Shown: positions 1 to 5,913, counted from the stretch's first letter. The stretch is DNA of 9,042 nt from Acidovorax sp. (GCA_030150585.1 JASLFM010000012.1:1-9042), one strand, 5' to 3'. The notes: generated from the sequence alone by a model not told the origin. Numbers and translations are program-made.

Positions 1-1
1 A

Positions 2-304
2 CTGCTCGACATGAGCACCACGGCACAGATCAACGACAGCCTCAAGCTTGGCAGCGTGCTGCTCGGCGAGATCGGCAACATGGCGCGCCTGCACAAGCCG
101 CGCGTGGAGCAGGCGGGGTTCGCCGTGCTCAAGGCGCCCGATATCCCGAGCGTGCTTGTCGAGACGGCCTTCATCAGCAACCCCGAGGAAGAGGCCAAGC
201 TGCGCACCAGCGCCTATCAGGAGCAACTGGCTGACGCGCTCATGCGCGGCATCACGCGCTATTTCGCCAAGAACCCGCCCTTGGCACGCAGCCGCTCGGT
301 GTAG
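2..304 (+). CDS. amiC: N-acetylmuramoyl-L-alanine amidase, C-terminal part (5' end outside window)
   Basis: This is the last 100 residues of a zinc-dependent amidase of the Amidase_3 (AmiA/B/C) family. The enzyme cuts the amide bond between N-acetylmuramic acid and the stem peptide in the periplasm and helps daughter cells separate. The frame is open from base 2, so the gene starts before the window; the ATG at 11 is internal. The family's last active-site block is visible as VLVETAFISNPEEE, with the conserved glutamate encoded at 161-163. Earlier zinc ligands and any N-terminal AMIN domain lie outside. The fragment ends with a short basic tail. A cupin gene follows after 35 bp, and mutL lies about 1.5 kb downstream; amidase and mutL are also neighbours in E. 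coli (amiB-mutL). The family is certain; AmiC rather than AmiB is the usual name in this lineage. Confidence 0.93.
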   Translation: MLDMSTTAQINDSLKLGSVLLGEIGNMARLHKPRVEQAGFAVLKAPDIPSVLVETAFISNPEEEAKLRTSAYQEQLADALMRGITRYFAKNPPLARSRSV

Positions 305-326
305 CGGGGCGCGGCCGGGGCCACCC

Positions 327-334
327 AAGGAGGA
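327..334 (+). promoter_or_regulatory. Strong ribosome binding site of the cupin gene
   Basis: AAGGAGGA lies 5 bases before the ATG at 340. It is a near-perfect Shine-Dalgarno sequence and fixes the start of the cupin gene. Confidence 0.75.
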
Positions 335-339
335 CAGCC

Positions 340-672
340 ATGGCACAGCCCCACGCCGCATCGGGCCAATTGGTCCACCTGGAGCCGCTCGGCGAGCGGC
401 TCTCCACCAGCGCCACCACGGCGCTGCTCAAGGCAGAGCAACTGGAGATCGTGCGTATCGTGCTCCTGCGGGGCCAGGCGCTGCGCCAGCACCTCGTGCC
501 CGGCGAGATCACGCTGCAGTGCATCGAAGGCGTGGTGGAACTCACGGCCGGCGGCGAGCCGCGGCGCATGCGCGCGGGCGACTTCGTGCACCTGGGCGCA
601 AGGCAGCCCCACGCGCTCGTGGCCGTCGAGGATGCCTCCCTGCTGCTCACCATCTGCCTGCTTGCAGGCTGA
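340..672 (+). CDS. Small single-domain cupin protein
   Basis: The 110-residue protein has no signal peptide and is probably cytoplasmic. It has the layout of a single cupin beta-barrel: a first motif around residues 45-64 (H51, then VPGEI with E56, ending at G64) and a second around 79-91 (AGDFVHLGARQPH, with H84 and H91). Canonical cupins use an HxH pair plus Glu and a later His to hold a metal. Here the first motif has only one histidine (H51), so metal binding may be altered. Small cupins of this kind are often annotated as sugar-isomerase-like or stress proteins without known substrate, and no function can be read from the sequence. It lies 35 bp after the amidase gene and may be cotranscribed with it. 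The ATG has a strong ribosome binding site. Confidence 0.85.
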   Translation: MAQPHAASGQLVHLEPLGERLSTSATTALLKAEQLEIVRIVLLRGQALRQHLVPGEITLQCIEGVVELTAGGEPRRMRAGDFVHLGARQPHALVAVEDASLLLTICLLAG

Positions 673-811
673 GAATTTGTCCTACACGGACCGGCCTTTG
701 CCGCCTACGCGGCGCGGACCTCGAACGCGCGACACTGCCAGCAACGGAGCTGCCGCCGCACACCAGCCCTCTGTGGCACCGCACGGCACTCCCGAACCCA
801 AGGAGAATGCC
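673..811. other. Intergenic region before the lipoprotein gene
   Basis: These 139 bases hold no convincing gene. An imperfectly spaced element, GTCC-TACAC-GGAC (679-691), is a short inverted repeat and may be an operator. A weak 5-bp stem-loop, GCCGC-CTAC-GCGGC, lies at 700-713 without a T-run. The ribosome binding site of the lipoprotein is at 800-806. No clear -10/-35 pair was found, although a promoter is likely because the lipoprotein is a separate kind of gene. Confidence 0.5.
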
Positions 812-1036
812 ATGAACATCCGACATCTGTGTCTCGTCGCCGCTGCCACGGCTGCCTTTGCCCTCGGAGGCTGCGCCAGCCGGCCCACCAACGCCCAGAT
901 CGGCACCGGCGTCGGCGCCGTAGCCGGCGGGGTCGTGGGCAATGCCCTCTTCGGCAATACGCTGGGCACCGTCGGTGGCGCCGCTGCCGGCGCCCTGATC
1001 GGTAACGAAGTGGGCAAGAACCAGCGCAGCCGCTGA
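812..1036 (+). CDS. Small glycine-zipper outer-membrane lipoprotein (OsmB/SlyB-like)
   Basis: This 74-residue protein begins with a lipoprotein signal peptide: basic R4/H5, a hydrophobic stretch, and a lipobox L18-G19-G20-C21, so C21 would be lipidated after signal peptidase II cleavage. The mature part has glycine-zipper repeats (GTGVGAVAGGVVGNALFGNTLGTV and GGAAAGALIGNEVG, written here in two parts), typical of the 2TM glycine-zipper domain, and a short basic end KNQRSR. Relatives such as OsmB and SlyB are small envelope lipoproteins linked to osmotic or envelope stress; the exact role here is not known. The ATG at 812 is chosen because AAGGAGA (800-806) sits 5 bases upstream and the signal peptide begins there; longer in-frame extensions upstream are low-quality sequence. 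Residue 22 is Ala, so the lipoprotein should go to the outer membrane. Confidence 0.88.
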   Translation: MNIRHLCLVAAATAAFALGGCASRPTNAQIGTGVGAVAGGVVGNALFGNTLGTVGGAAAGALIGNEVGKNQRSR

Positions 1037-1050
1037 TCGCCCGCCATGAG

Positions 1051-1088
1051 CAACCGCCCGCGCACGGCCTGCCGTGCGCGGGCGGTTG
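1051..1088. terminator. Long stem-loop between convergent lipoprotein and dedA genes
   Basis: A perfect 17-bp stem (1051-1067 paired with 1072-1088) with loop CCTG lies between the lipoprotein stop (1036) and the dedA stop (1094). Its position between converging genes suggests a two-way terminator. The T-run is poor: + strand reads TGCTTTC after the stem, and the - strand has none, so termination may rely on the very strong G+C stem. Confidence 0.72.
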
Positions 1089-1093
1089 TGCTT

Positions 1094-1741
1094 TCAAGCC
1101 GCCTGGGTCTTGCGGCCTGCGCGCCAGGCACCGAAGATGGCAATAAGCCCGGGAATGAAAATCAGCGCCCAGATGATCTTGTCGAGGTTCTGCCTGACCC
1201 AGGGCAGGTTGCCGAAGAAGTAGCCGGCCGTGACGATGCCCAGCACCCACAGCAGCGCCCCCCCCACGTTGAAGGCCGTGAACTTGGCACGCCCCATGGC
1301 CGCCACGCCTGCCACGAAGGGCGCGAAGGTGCGGATGAACGGCATGAAGCGCGCCAGCACGATGGTGATGCCCCCATACCGCTCGTAGAAACCGTGCGCC
1401 TGGTCGAACGCCTTGCGGTTGAACCAGCGCGACTGCTCCCACTGGAAGACCTTGGGCCCCAAGGCACGCCCGATCGTGTAATTGCACTGGTCGCCCAGCA
1501 CCGCCGCTGCGAGCAGCACCCCGCAGGCCAGCGGAAAGTTCATGAGCCCCGCGCCGCACAGCGCGCCCACGATGAACAGCAGCGAATCACCCGGCAGAAA
1601 CGGCATGACGACCACACCCGTCTCGACGAAGACGATGAGGAACAGCAGCGCATACACCCAGGGCCCGTAGCTTTGCACGAAGGCCTCGAGGTAGCGGTCC
1701 ACGTGCAGGATGAAGTCGATCAGAAAGGTCACTAGTTCCAT
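1094..1741 (-). CDS. DedA-family inner-membrane protein (YqjA/YghB-like)
   Basis: The 215-residue protein has several hydrophobic segments (about 29-48, 54-83, 125-150, 155-172 and 185-205) and belongs to the DedA / SNARE-associated (VTT) family. Members support membrane-potential maintenance, drug resistance and, in some bacteria, undecaprenyl-phosphate or phospholipid movement across the membrane. E40, D52 (in FLPGD), R131 and R137 (LARFMPFIR) match the four charged residues shown to be essential in E. coli YqjA/YghB (E39, D51, R130, R136), so the protein looks functional. I start at the ATG at 1741 because the family begins MELVTFLIDFILHVD; a GTG at 1786 and ATG at 1777 are in frame, but an apparent -10 (1776-1781) overlaps them. 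No good Shine-Dalgarno precedes 1741. The C-terminus is basic. A run of eight G (1258-1265) lies in the coding strand. Confidence 0.9.
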   Translation of the reverse strand: MELVTFLIDFILHVDRYLEAFVQSYGPWVYALLFLIVFVETGVVVMPFLPGDSLLFIVGALCGAGLMNFPLACGVLLAAAVLGDQCNYTIGRALGPKVFQWEQSRWFNRKAFDQAHGFYERYGGITIVLARFMPFIRTFAPFVAGVAAMGRAKFTAFNVGGALLWVLGIVTAGYFFGNLPWVRQNLDKIIWALIFIPGLIAIFGAWRAGRKTQAA

Positions 1742-1775
1742 GGAAGGGCGTTGCGGTGGCGTTGGCGGAGCGGGC

Positions 1776-1781
1776 ATTATC
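1776..1781 (-). promoter_or_regulatory. Candidate -10 element of dedA
   Basis: On the - strand GATAAT matches the -10 consensus at five of six positions and would give a start about 28 bases before the ATG at 1741. The best upstream partners are poor: TGATGA at 17 bp spacing (1799-1804) or TTGTGA at 20 bp (1802-1807). The element supports translation from 1741 rather than from 1777 or 1786. Confidence 0.45.
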
Positions 1782-1814
1782 TCCACGCGGTTCCGGGTTC
1801 ATCACAAGCCCTCC

Positions 1815-1820
1815 TAGAAT
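1815..1820 (+). promoter_or_regulatory. Candidate -10 element of mutL
   Basis: TAGAAT matches the -10 consensus at five of six positions. A start site about seven bases further on would fall at or next to the GTG start codon at 1827, pointing to a leaderless or nearly leaderless mRNA. A -35 is weak (TTCCGG, 1791-1796, 18 bp spacing). Confidence 0.5.
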
Positions 1821-1826
1821 CCGAGG

Positions 1827-3719
1827 GTGAACGACAGCACCCCTGCCTCCAGCCGCCGCCCGATCCGCGACCTGCCCGACGAACTCATCAGCCAGATCGC
1901 GGCTGGCGAAGTGGTGGAGCGCCCCGCCTCGGTGGTGCGCGAGCTCGTGGACAACGCGCTCGACGCGGGCGCCACCGCGATCACCGTGCGCCTGCTCGCG
2001 GGCGGTGTGCGCCTGATTGCCGTGGAGGACGATGGCGGCGGCATTCCGCACGATGAGCTGCCCGTGGCGCTGCGCCGCCATGCCACGAGCAAGATCACCG
2101 ACCTGCACGACCTCGAAACCGTGGCCACCATGGGCTTTCGCGGCGAAGCGCTCGCGGCGATCAGTTCGGTGTCCGAGACGGCCCTGCTCTCGCGCCCCGC
2201 GGGCCAGGACAGCGCCTTCCTGCTCGACGCGCGCAGCGGCGAGTTGCGCCCCGCCGCGCGCAGCCAGGGCACCACGGTGGAAGTCAAGGAGCTGTTCTTC
2301 TCCACCCCCGCGCGGCGCAAGTTCCTCAAGAGCGACGCCACCGAGCTCGCGCACTGCGTGGAGGCCGTGCGCCGCCATGCCCTGGCGCGGCCTGACGTGG
2401 GCTTTGCCGTATGGCACGAGGGCAAGCTCGTGGAGCAGTGGCGCGCCACATTCACCCCGGGTGAGGCGAACGCGCAGGACGCGCTCGCACGCCGCCTGGC
2501 CGACGTGCTCGGCGAGGATTTCGTGGAACAGTCCGTGCCCGTGCAGCACCGCGCCGGGCCCGTCACCGTCACGGGCCGCGCGGGCGTGCCCGATGCCGCG
2601 CGCTCGCGCGCCGACCACCAGTACTGCTACGTGAATGGCCGCTTCGTGCGCGACAAGGTGCTCACGCACGCCGCGCGCAGCGCCTACGAGGACGTGCTGC
2701 ACGGCCAGAAGCAGCCGGTGTACGCGCTCTACGTGGAGATCGACCCCGCGCGCGTGGACGTGAACGTGCACCCCACCAAGATCGAAGTGCGCTTTCGTGA
2801 CAGCCGCGAGGTGCACCAGGCCGTGCGCCACGCCATCGAGAATGCGCTGGCTGCGCCGCGCGCGGCAGCAGCTGCTGCCGCCGCTGCGGAACCCGCTGCC
2901 CCGGCCGCGCCTTGGGAGCCCAAACTGGCCCCAGCACCCATGCGGCAAACGCAGGCCGCTATGGTTTTTGAAGAACGATCCGGGCACCGCGTGAGCGACC
3001 TGCAGGCGCTGTGGGCGCCATCCGCCCCCGTGGCGCCGCCCCCCCCGGTGCCACAGCCAACAGCCCTGCCGCCCGCCACCGTGGCCTGGGCGCCTCCCAC
3101 GCCCGCCGCCCCGCTGCCCGTGGCCGACACCGCCTGGCCCCTGGGTCGCGCCGTGGCGCAGATCCACGGGGTCTACATCCTGGCCGAGAACGCCCAGGGC
3201 ATGGTGGTGGTGGACATGCATGCCGCGCACGAGCGCATCGTGTACGAGCGCCTCAAGGCCCAGGTCGACGGCTCCGAGCGCATCGCGAGCCAGCCGCTCC
3301 TGATACCCGCCACCTTCGCGGCCACCCCCGAGGAGGTGGCCACGGCCGAGGCCTACGCCGACACGCTGCAGTTGCTCGGCCTCGAAGTCGTTCCCTTCTC
3401 GCCCAAGACCCTGGCCGTGCGCGCCGTGCCCACCACGCTCGCGCAGGGCGACGCCGTGGAGCTGGCCCGCAGCGTGCTTGCCGAGCTGGCCGCGCACGAC
3501 GCCAGCACCGTGGTGCAGCGCGCGCGCAACGAGATCCTTGCCACCATGGCCTGCCACGGCGCGGTGCGCGCCAACCGCAAGCTCACCCTCGACGAAATGA
3601 ACGCGCTGCTGCGCCAGATGGAGGTGACCGACCGCTCCGACCAATGCAACCACGGCCGGCCCACATGGCGCCAGCTCTCCATGAAGGAGCTGGACGCGCT
3701 GTTTCTGCGCGGCCGCTGA
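1827..3719 (+). CDS. mutL: DNA mismatch repair protein MutL, endonuclease type
   Basis: MutL couples mismatch recognition by MutS to strand removal. The 630-residue protein has an N-terminal GHKL ATPase (about 12-340) with E39 and N43 in VVRELVDNALDAGA, the DDGGGI loop at 68-73 and GFRGEAL at 103-109. An Ala/Pro-rich linker spans about 341-435. The C-terminal dimer/nuclease domain follows, with DMHAAHERIVYE at 463-474 (the DQHA(X)2E(X)4E motif with Met for Gln), ACHGAVRAN at 575-583, CNHGRP at 607-612 and FLR at 626-628. These are the metal-binding motifs of nicking MutL proteins, known in Neisseria and Bacillus and absent from E. coli, where MutH nicks. The GTG at 1827 is the only possible start: an in-frame TAG lies at 1815 and no other start codon precedes the conserved block. 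The linker carries an eight-C run (3039-3046) and a 20-bp palindrome (2862-2881). Confidence 0.97.
   Translation: MNDSTPASSRRPIRDLPDELISQIAAGEVVERPASVVRELVDNALDAGATAITVRLLAGGVRLIAVEDDGGGIPHDELPVALRRHATSKITDLHDLETVATMGFRGEALAAISSVSETALLSRPAGQDSAFLLDARSGELRPAARSQGTTVEVKELFFSTPARRKFLKSDATELAHCVEAVRRHALARPDVGFAVWHEGKLVEQWRATFTPGEANAQDALARRLADVLGEDFVEQSVPVQHRAGPVTVTGRAGVPDAARSRADHQYCYVNGRFVRDKVLTHAARSAYEDVLHGQKQPVYALYVEIDPARVDVNVHPTKIEVRFRDSREVHQAVRHAIENALAAPRAAAAAAAAAEPAAPAAPWEPKLAPAPMRQTQAAMVFEERSGHRVSDLQALWAPSAPVAPPPPVPQPTALPPATVAWAPPTPAAPLPVADTAWPLGRAVAQIHGVYILAENAQGMVVVDMHAAHERIVYERLKAQVDGSERIASQPLLIPATFAATPEEVATAEAYADTLQLLGLEVVPFSPKTLAVRAVPTTLAQGDAVELARSVLAELAAHDASTVVQRARNEILATMACHGAVRANRKLTLDEMNALLRQMEVTDRSDQCNHGRPTWRQLSMKELDALFLRGR
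2862..2881. repeat. 20-bp perfect palindrome in the mutL linker
   Basis: Bases 2862-2881 (GCGGCAGCAG followed by its reverse complement) form a perfect palindrome centred on AGCT. It lies in the codons of the alanine run in the MutL linker, so it may be only a by-product of alternating GCA/GCT/GCC alanine codons. Confidence 0.7.
3039..3046 (+). repeat. Eight-cytosine run in mutL
   Basis: Codons 405-407 (Pro-Pro-Pro) contain eight C in a row in the linker between ATPase and nuclease domains. A one-base slip would remove the whole C-terminal domain. Such a run is a possible, unproven, reversible mutation site. Confidence 0.6.
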
Positions 3720-3753
3720 CCCAGCGCAAGCGCCCTTTCGCCACCCGCCCTAT

Positions 3754-3770
3754 CTTCAGGCAGCCTTCAG
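3754..3770 (+). promoter_or_regulatory. Candidate operator upstream of the response regulator gene
   Basis: CTTCAG (3754-3759) repeats exactly at 3765-3770, giving an 11-bp period (N5 between hexamers). This is the layout bound by PmrA/QseB-type regulators (YTTAAK-N5-YTTAAK). It ends 58 bases before the TTG start of the regulator, and a weak -10 (CCCAAT, 3781-3786) lies ten bases downstream. A matching repeat precedes the adaptor gene, so autoregulation is likely. Confidence 0.6.
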
Positions 3771-3812
3771 CGAAGCACGGCCCAATGCGCCCCATGCACG
3801 CGCGCACCCTAC

Positions 3813-3820
3813 GAGAGGAG
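3813..3820 (+). promoter_or_regulatory. Ribosome binding site that fixes the TTG start of the response regulator
   Basis: GAGAGGAG ends 8 bases before TTG at 3829. With no ATG or GTG near the conserved MRILLIEDD beginning, it shows that TTG is used. Confidence 0.7.
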
Positions 3821-3828
3821 ACCACCGC

Positions 3829-4491
3829 TTGCGTATCCTGCTGATCGAGGACGATCTTCCTCTGGCGAGCGCCCTGGCCTCTTTCCTCGAAGCCAAGGGC
3901 TTCGTGTGCGAACGCGCCACGAGCCTGGCCGAGGCACGCGCGCTGCTGCCGCTGGCGCACTGGGGCGCGGTGCTGCTCGACTGGCAGTTGCCCGATGGCG
4001 AGGGCCTCGCGCTGCTGCCGCAGCTGCGCACGCGCCTGCCCGAGGCCGCCGTCATCCTGCTCACGGCGCGCGACCAGATCACCGACCGCATCCGCGGGCT
4101 CGACGCGGGCGCGGACGATTACCTCGTCAAGCCCTACGACCCCGACGAGCTGCTCGCACGCCTGCGCGCCGTGGAACGCCGGCGCAGCGGCGCCGCCAGC
4201 GCCGTGCTGCAGCTGCCGGGCCTTTCCATCGACCTGGGCCGCATGGCCGTGCTGCTCGACGGCCAGCATGTGGAACTCACGGCCAAGGAGTGGGCGCTGC
4301 TGCGCGTGCTCGCCCAGCGGCCCGACCGCATCCACACGCGCGAGAGCCTGCAGGATGCGCTCTACGGCCTCGACGCGGACGCGAGCAGCAACACGCTCGA
4401 GGTGTTCATCAGCAACCTGCGCCGCAAGATCGGCCGCGACCGCATCCAGACGCTGCGCGGCCTGGGCTACAAGCTCAATACGACCGAATGA
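3829..4491 (+). CDS. OmpR/PhoB-family response regulator (QseB/PmrA-like)
   Basis: This 220-residue transcription factor has a receiver domain (1-115) and a winged-helix DNA-binding domain (about 125-218). The receiver shows the acidic pair D8/D9, phosphoacceptor D51 (VLLDWQLPDG), switch residue T79 and K101 (LVKPYD), so it should be phosphorylated normally. The effector has VELTAKEWALLRVL from 148, the recognition helix around 186-200 (SSNTLEVFISNLRRKIG) and the wing ending GYKL. Closest family resemblance is to QseB, PmrA and TctD. Its stop overlaps the kinase start (ATGA, 4488-4491), so the two are cotranslated partners. The TTG start is supported by a strong ribosome binding site. Paired TTCA repeats with an 11-bp period lie before this gene and before the adaptor gene, suggesting that it controls itself and the efflux genes. 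The efflux link is inference from position and repeats. Confidence 0.93.
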   Translation: MRILLIEDDLPLASALASFLEAKGFVCERATSLAEARALLPLAHWGAVLLDWQLPDGEGLALLPQLRTRLPEAAVILLTARDQITDRIRGLDAGADDYLVKPYDPDELLARLRAVERRRSGAASAVLQLPGLSIDLGRMAVLLDGQHVELTAKEWALLRVLAQRPDRIHTRESLQDALYGLDADASSNTLEVFISNLRRKIGRDRIQTLRGLGYKLNTTE

Positions 4492-5870
4492 GCGGAATGA
4501 AGGCCCGCAGCCTTTCCTGGTCCCTCACGCGTGCGCTGCTGCCCTGGATCGCGCTCGTGTGGATCGCCACGAGCGTGGGCGCGGCCTGGTACATGCAGCA
4601 CGAGCTGGAAGAGCAACTCGACGCGGGCCTGGTGGAGAGCGCGGAGCGCCTGCTCGACCTTGCCGCGCACGACGCGCGCAACCACCGCCAGCCCTCAGAG
4701 CGCGACGGCACGCTGTTCCGGCTCGAAGTACCGCACAGCAACCTCAGCGGCGCCAAGCACGACGTGCTGCTCTACCAGGTGGTGAACGACCGCAACGAGC
4801 TGCTGCTGCGCTCGGCCGACGCACCGCTCAAGGCGCTGCAGGTGCCGCTGCGCACAGGCTTCCATGAGCAGGGTGGCCTGCGCATCTACACCCTGGCCCA
4901 TCCCCAGCTTCCCATGTTCATCCACGCGGGCGATCCGCTGGCCCATCGCCGCGCCGCGCGCATGCGCACGCTCGTGGGGCTGCTGGTGCCGCTTTGCGTG
5001 GTGCTGCCACTGCTGGGCTGGCTCATCCGCGCGGTCCCGCGGCGCGCGCTTGCCCCCGCGGGCCGGCTCGCAAGCGATCTGCGACAGCGCGACGGCAACC
5101 ACCTCGCCGCCCTGCCCGGGCGCGGCCTGCCAACCGAGCTGCAGACCATCGTGGACAGCGTGAACCACCTGCTGCAGCGCCTGGAGGGCGCCCTCGACAC
5201 CGAACGCGCCCTGGCCGCCAACGCCGCGCACGAGCTGCGCACGCCGCTGGCCACCGTGCGCCTGCGCCTGCAGACCTCGCTCGAACAGGTGGGCGACGGC
5301 CCCGCGCGCCAGGGCGTGCAGGACACGCTGGCCTCGCTCGACCAGCTCGGCCGGCGCTGCGAGAAGCTGCTGCAGCTCTCGCGCGCCGAATCGGGCGCCG
5401 CGCTCGCGCACGAGCGCGTGAACCTCGGCCAGCTCGCGGCCGTGGTGGCGCAGGAGTTCTGGTCCGACCCGGCCCTGCTGCAGCGCCTGCGGCTCGTACT
5501 GCCCGAAAACGAGGACGTGTGGGTGCGCGGCGACTTCGACGCGATCGCCATCGCCCTGCGCAACCTCGTCGAGAACGCTGTGCGCTACGCGCCCCAAGGC
5601 CCCGTGGTGATCGAGGTCGCCGCGCCCGCCACCTGCAGCGTGCGCGACCAGGGGCCGGGCCTGCCACCCGAGCGTGCCCGCGAACTCACGCAGCGCCACC
5701 GGCGCGATGGCAATGGCTCGGCGCAGCGCCACGTGCCAGGCTATGGACTCGGGCTGTCGATCGTGAACACCATCGTCCAGCGCCAGGGCGGGCGCCTCGC
5801 GCTGCACTCGCCCGCCCCGGGTCAGGCGCAGGGGCTGCTGGCCGTGCTGGAGCTCAAGGCGTATTCCTGA
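4488..5870 (+). CDS. Sensor histidine kinase (QseC/TctE-like)
   Basis: The 460-residue inner-membrane kinase has a first membrane segment at about 13-33, a periplasmic sensor domain of about 125 residues (34-158), a second segment at about 161-183, a short HAMP-like linker, then the dimerization helix with H248 in AAHELRTPL and the ATPase domain. N box: LVENAVRYAP with N363. G1: DQGPG starting at D387. G2: GYGLGL, 418-423. It should phosphorylate the partner regulator encoded just upstream. The sensor region resembles the two-component kinase N-terminal domain of QseC/TctE rather than the longer CusS type. It has nine histidines (38, 61, 66, 83, 91, 126, 138, 146, 153) and no cysteine, so metal sensing is possible but unproven. 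The F box before G2 is unusual: LTQRHRRDGNGSAQR in place of FERF. ATG 4488 overlaps the regulator stop. Confidence 0.93.
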   Translation: MSGMKARSLSWSLTRALLPWIALVWIATSVGAAWYMQHELEEQLDAGLVESAERLLDLAAHDARNHRQPSERDGTLFRLEVPHSNLSGAKHDVLLYQVVNDRNELLLRSADAPLKALQVPLRTGFHEQGGLRIYTLAHPQLPMFIHAGDPLAHRRAARMRTLVGLLVPLCVVLPLLGWLIRAVPRRALAPAGRLASDLRQRDGNHLAALPGRGLPTELQTIVDSVNHLLQRLEGALDTERALAANAAHELRTPLATVRLRLQTSLEQVGDGPARQGVQDTLASLDQLGRRCEKLLQLSRAESGAALAHERVNLGQLAAVVAQEFWSDPALLQRLRLVLPENEDVWVRGDFDAIAIALRNLVENAVRYAPQGPVVIEVAAPATCSVRDQGPGLPPERARELTQRHRRDGNGSAQRHVPGYGLGLSIVNTIVQRQGGRLALHSPAPGQAQGLLAVLELKAYS

Positions 5871-5886
5871 TCTCCTGGCCGCCTCC

Positions 5887-5902
5887 ATTCACGCTCGATT
5901 CA
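5887..5902 (+). promoter_or_regulatory. Candidate operator upstream of the adaptor gene
   Basis: ATTCA (5887-5891) repeats at 5898-5902 with six bases between, an 11-bp period. With the next base the second copy reads ATTCAG. It ends 56 bases before the adaptor ATG, almost the same distance as the CTTCAG repeat upstream of the regulator (58). A candidate -10, TATGGT (5914-5919), lies 11 bases after it, as in promoters where an OmpR-family activator replaces a -35. Together the two sites suggest that the neighbouring two-component system switches on the efflux genes. Confidence 0.6.
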
Positions 5903-5913
5903 GGTCCGCCCCC

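Noticed and set aside
632..811. N-terminal extension of the lipoprotein to 632
   Set aside because: It would overlap the cupin gene and hide the signal peptide; ATG 812 has a good ribosome binding site and lipobox.
1742..1786. Longer dedA start at GTG 1786 or ATG 1777
   Set aside because: The extra residues (MEIMPAPPTPPQRPS) do not look like the family, and a -10-like GATAAT overlaps this region.
1587..3653. Long open frame on the - strand opposite mutL and the dedA start
   Set aside because: The predicted protein is His/Gly/Arg-rich low-complexity sequence typical of the antisense frame of a high-G+C gene; mutL on the + strand is unmistakable.
3720..3753. GCGC-AA-GCGC hairpin after mutL as a terminator
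   Set aside because: The two-base loop is too small and no T-run follows.
4695..5888. Open frame on the - strand opposite the histidine kinase
   Set aside because: No recognizable motif; the + strand kinase has all catalytic boxes in order.
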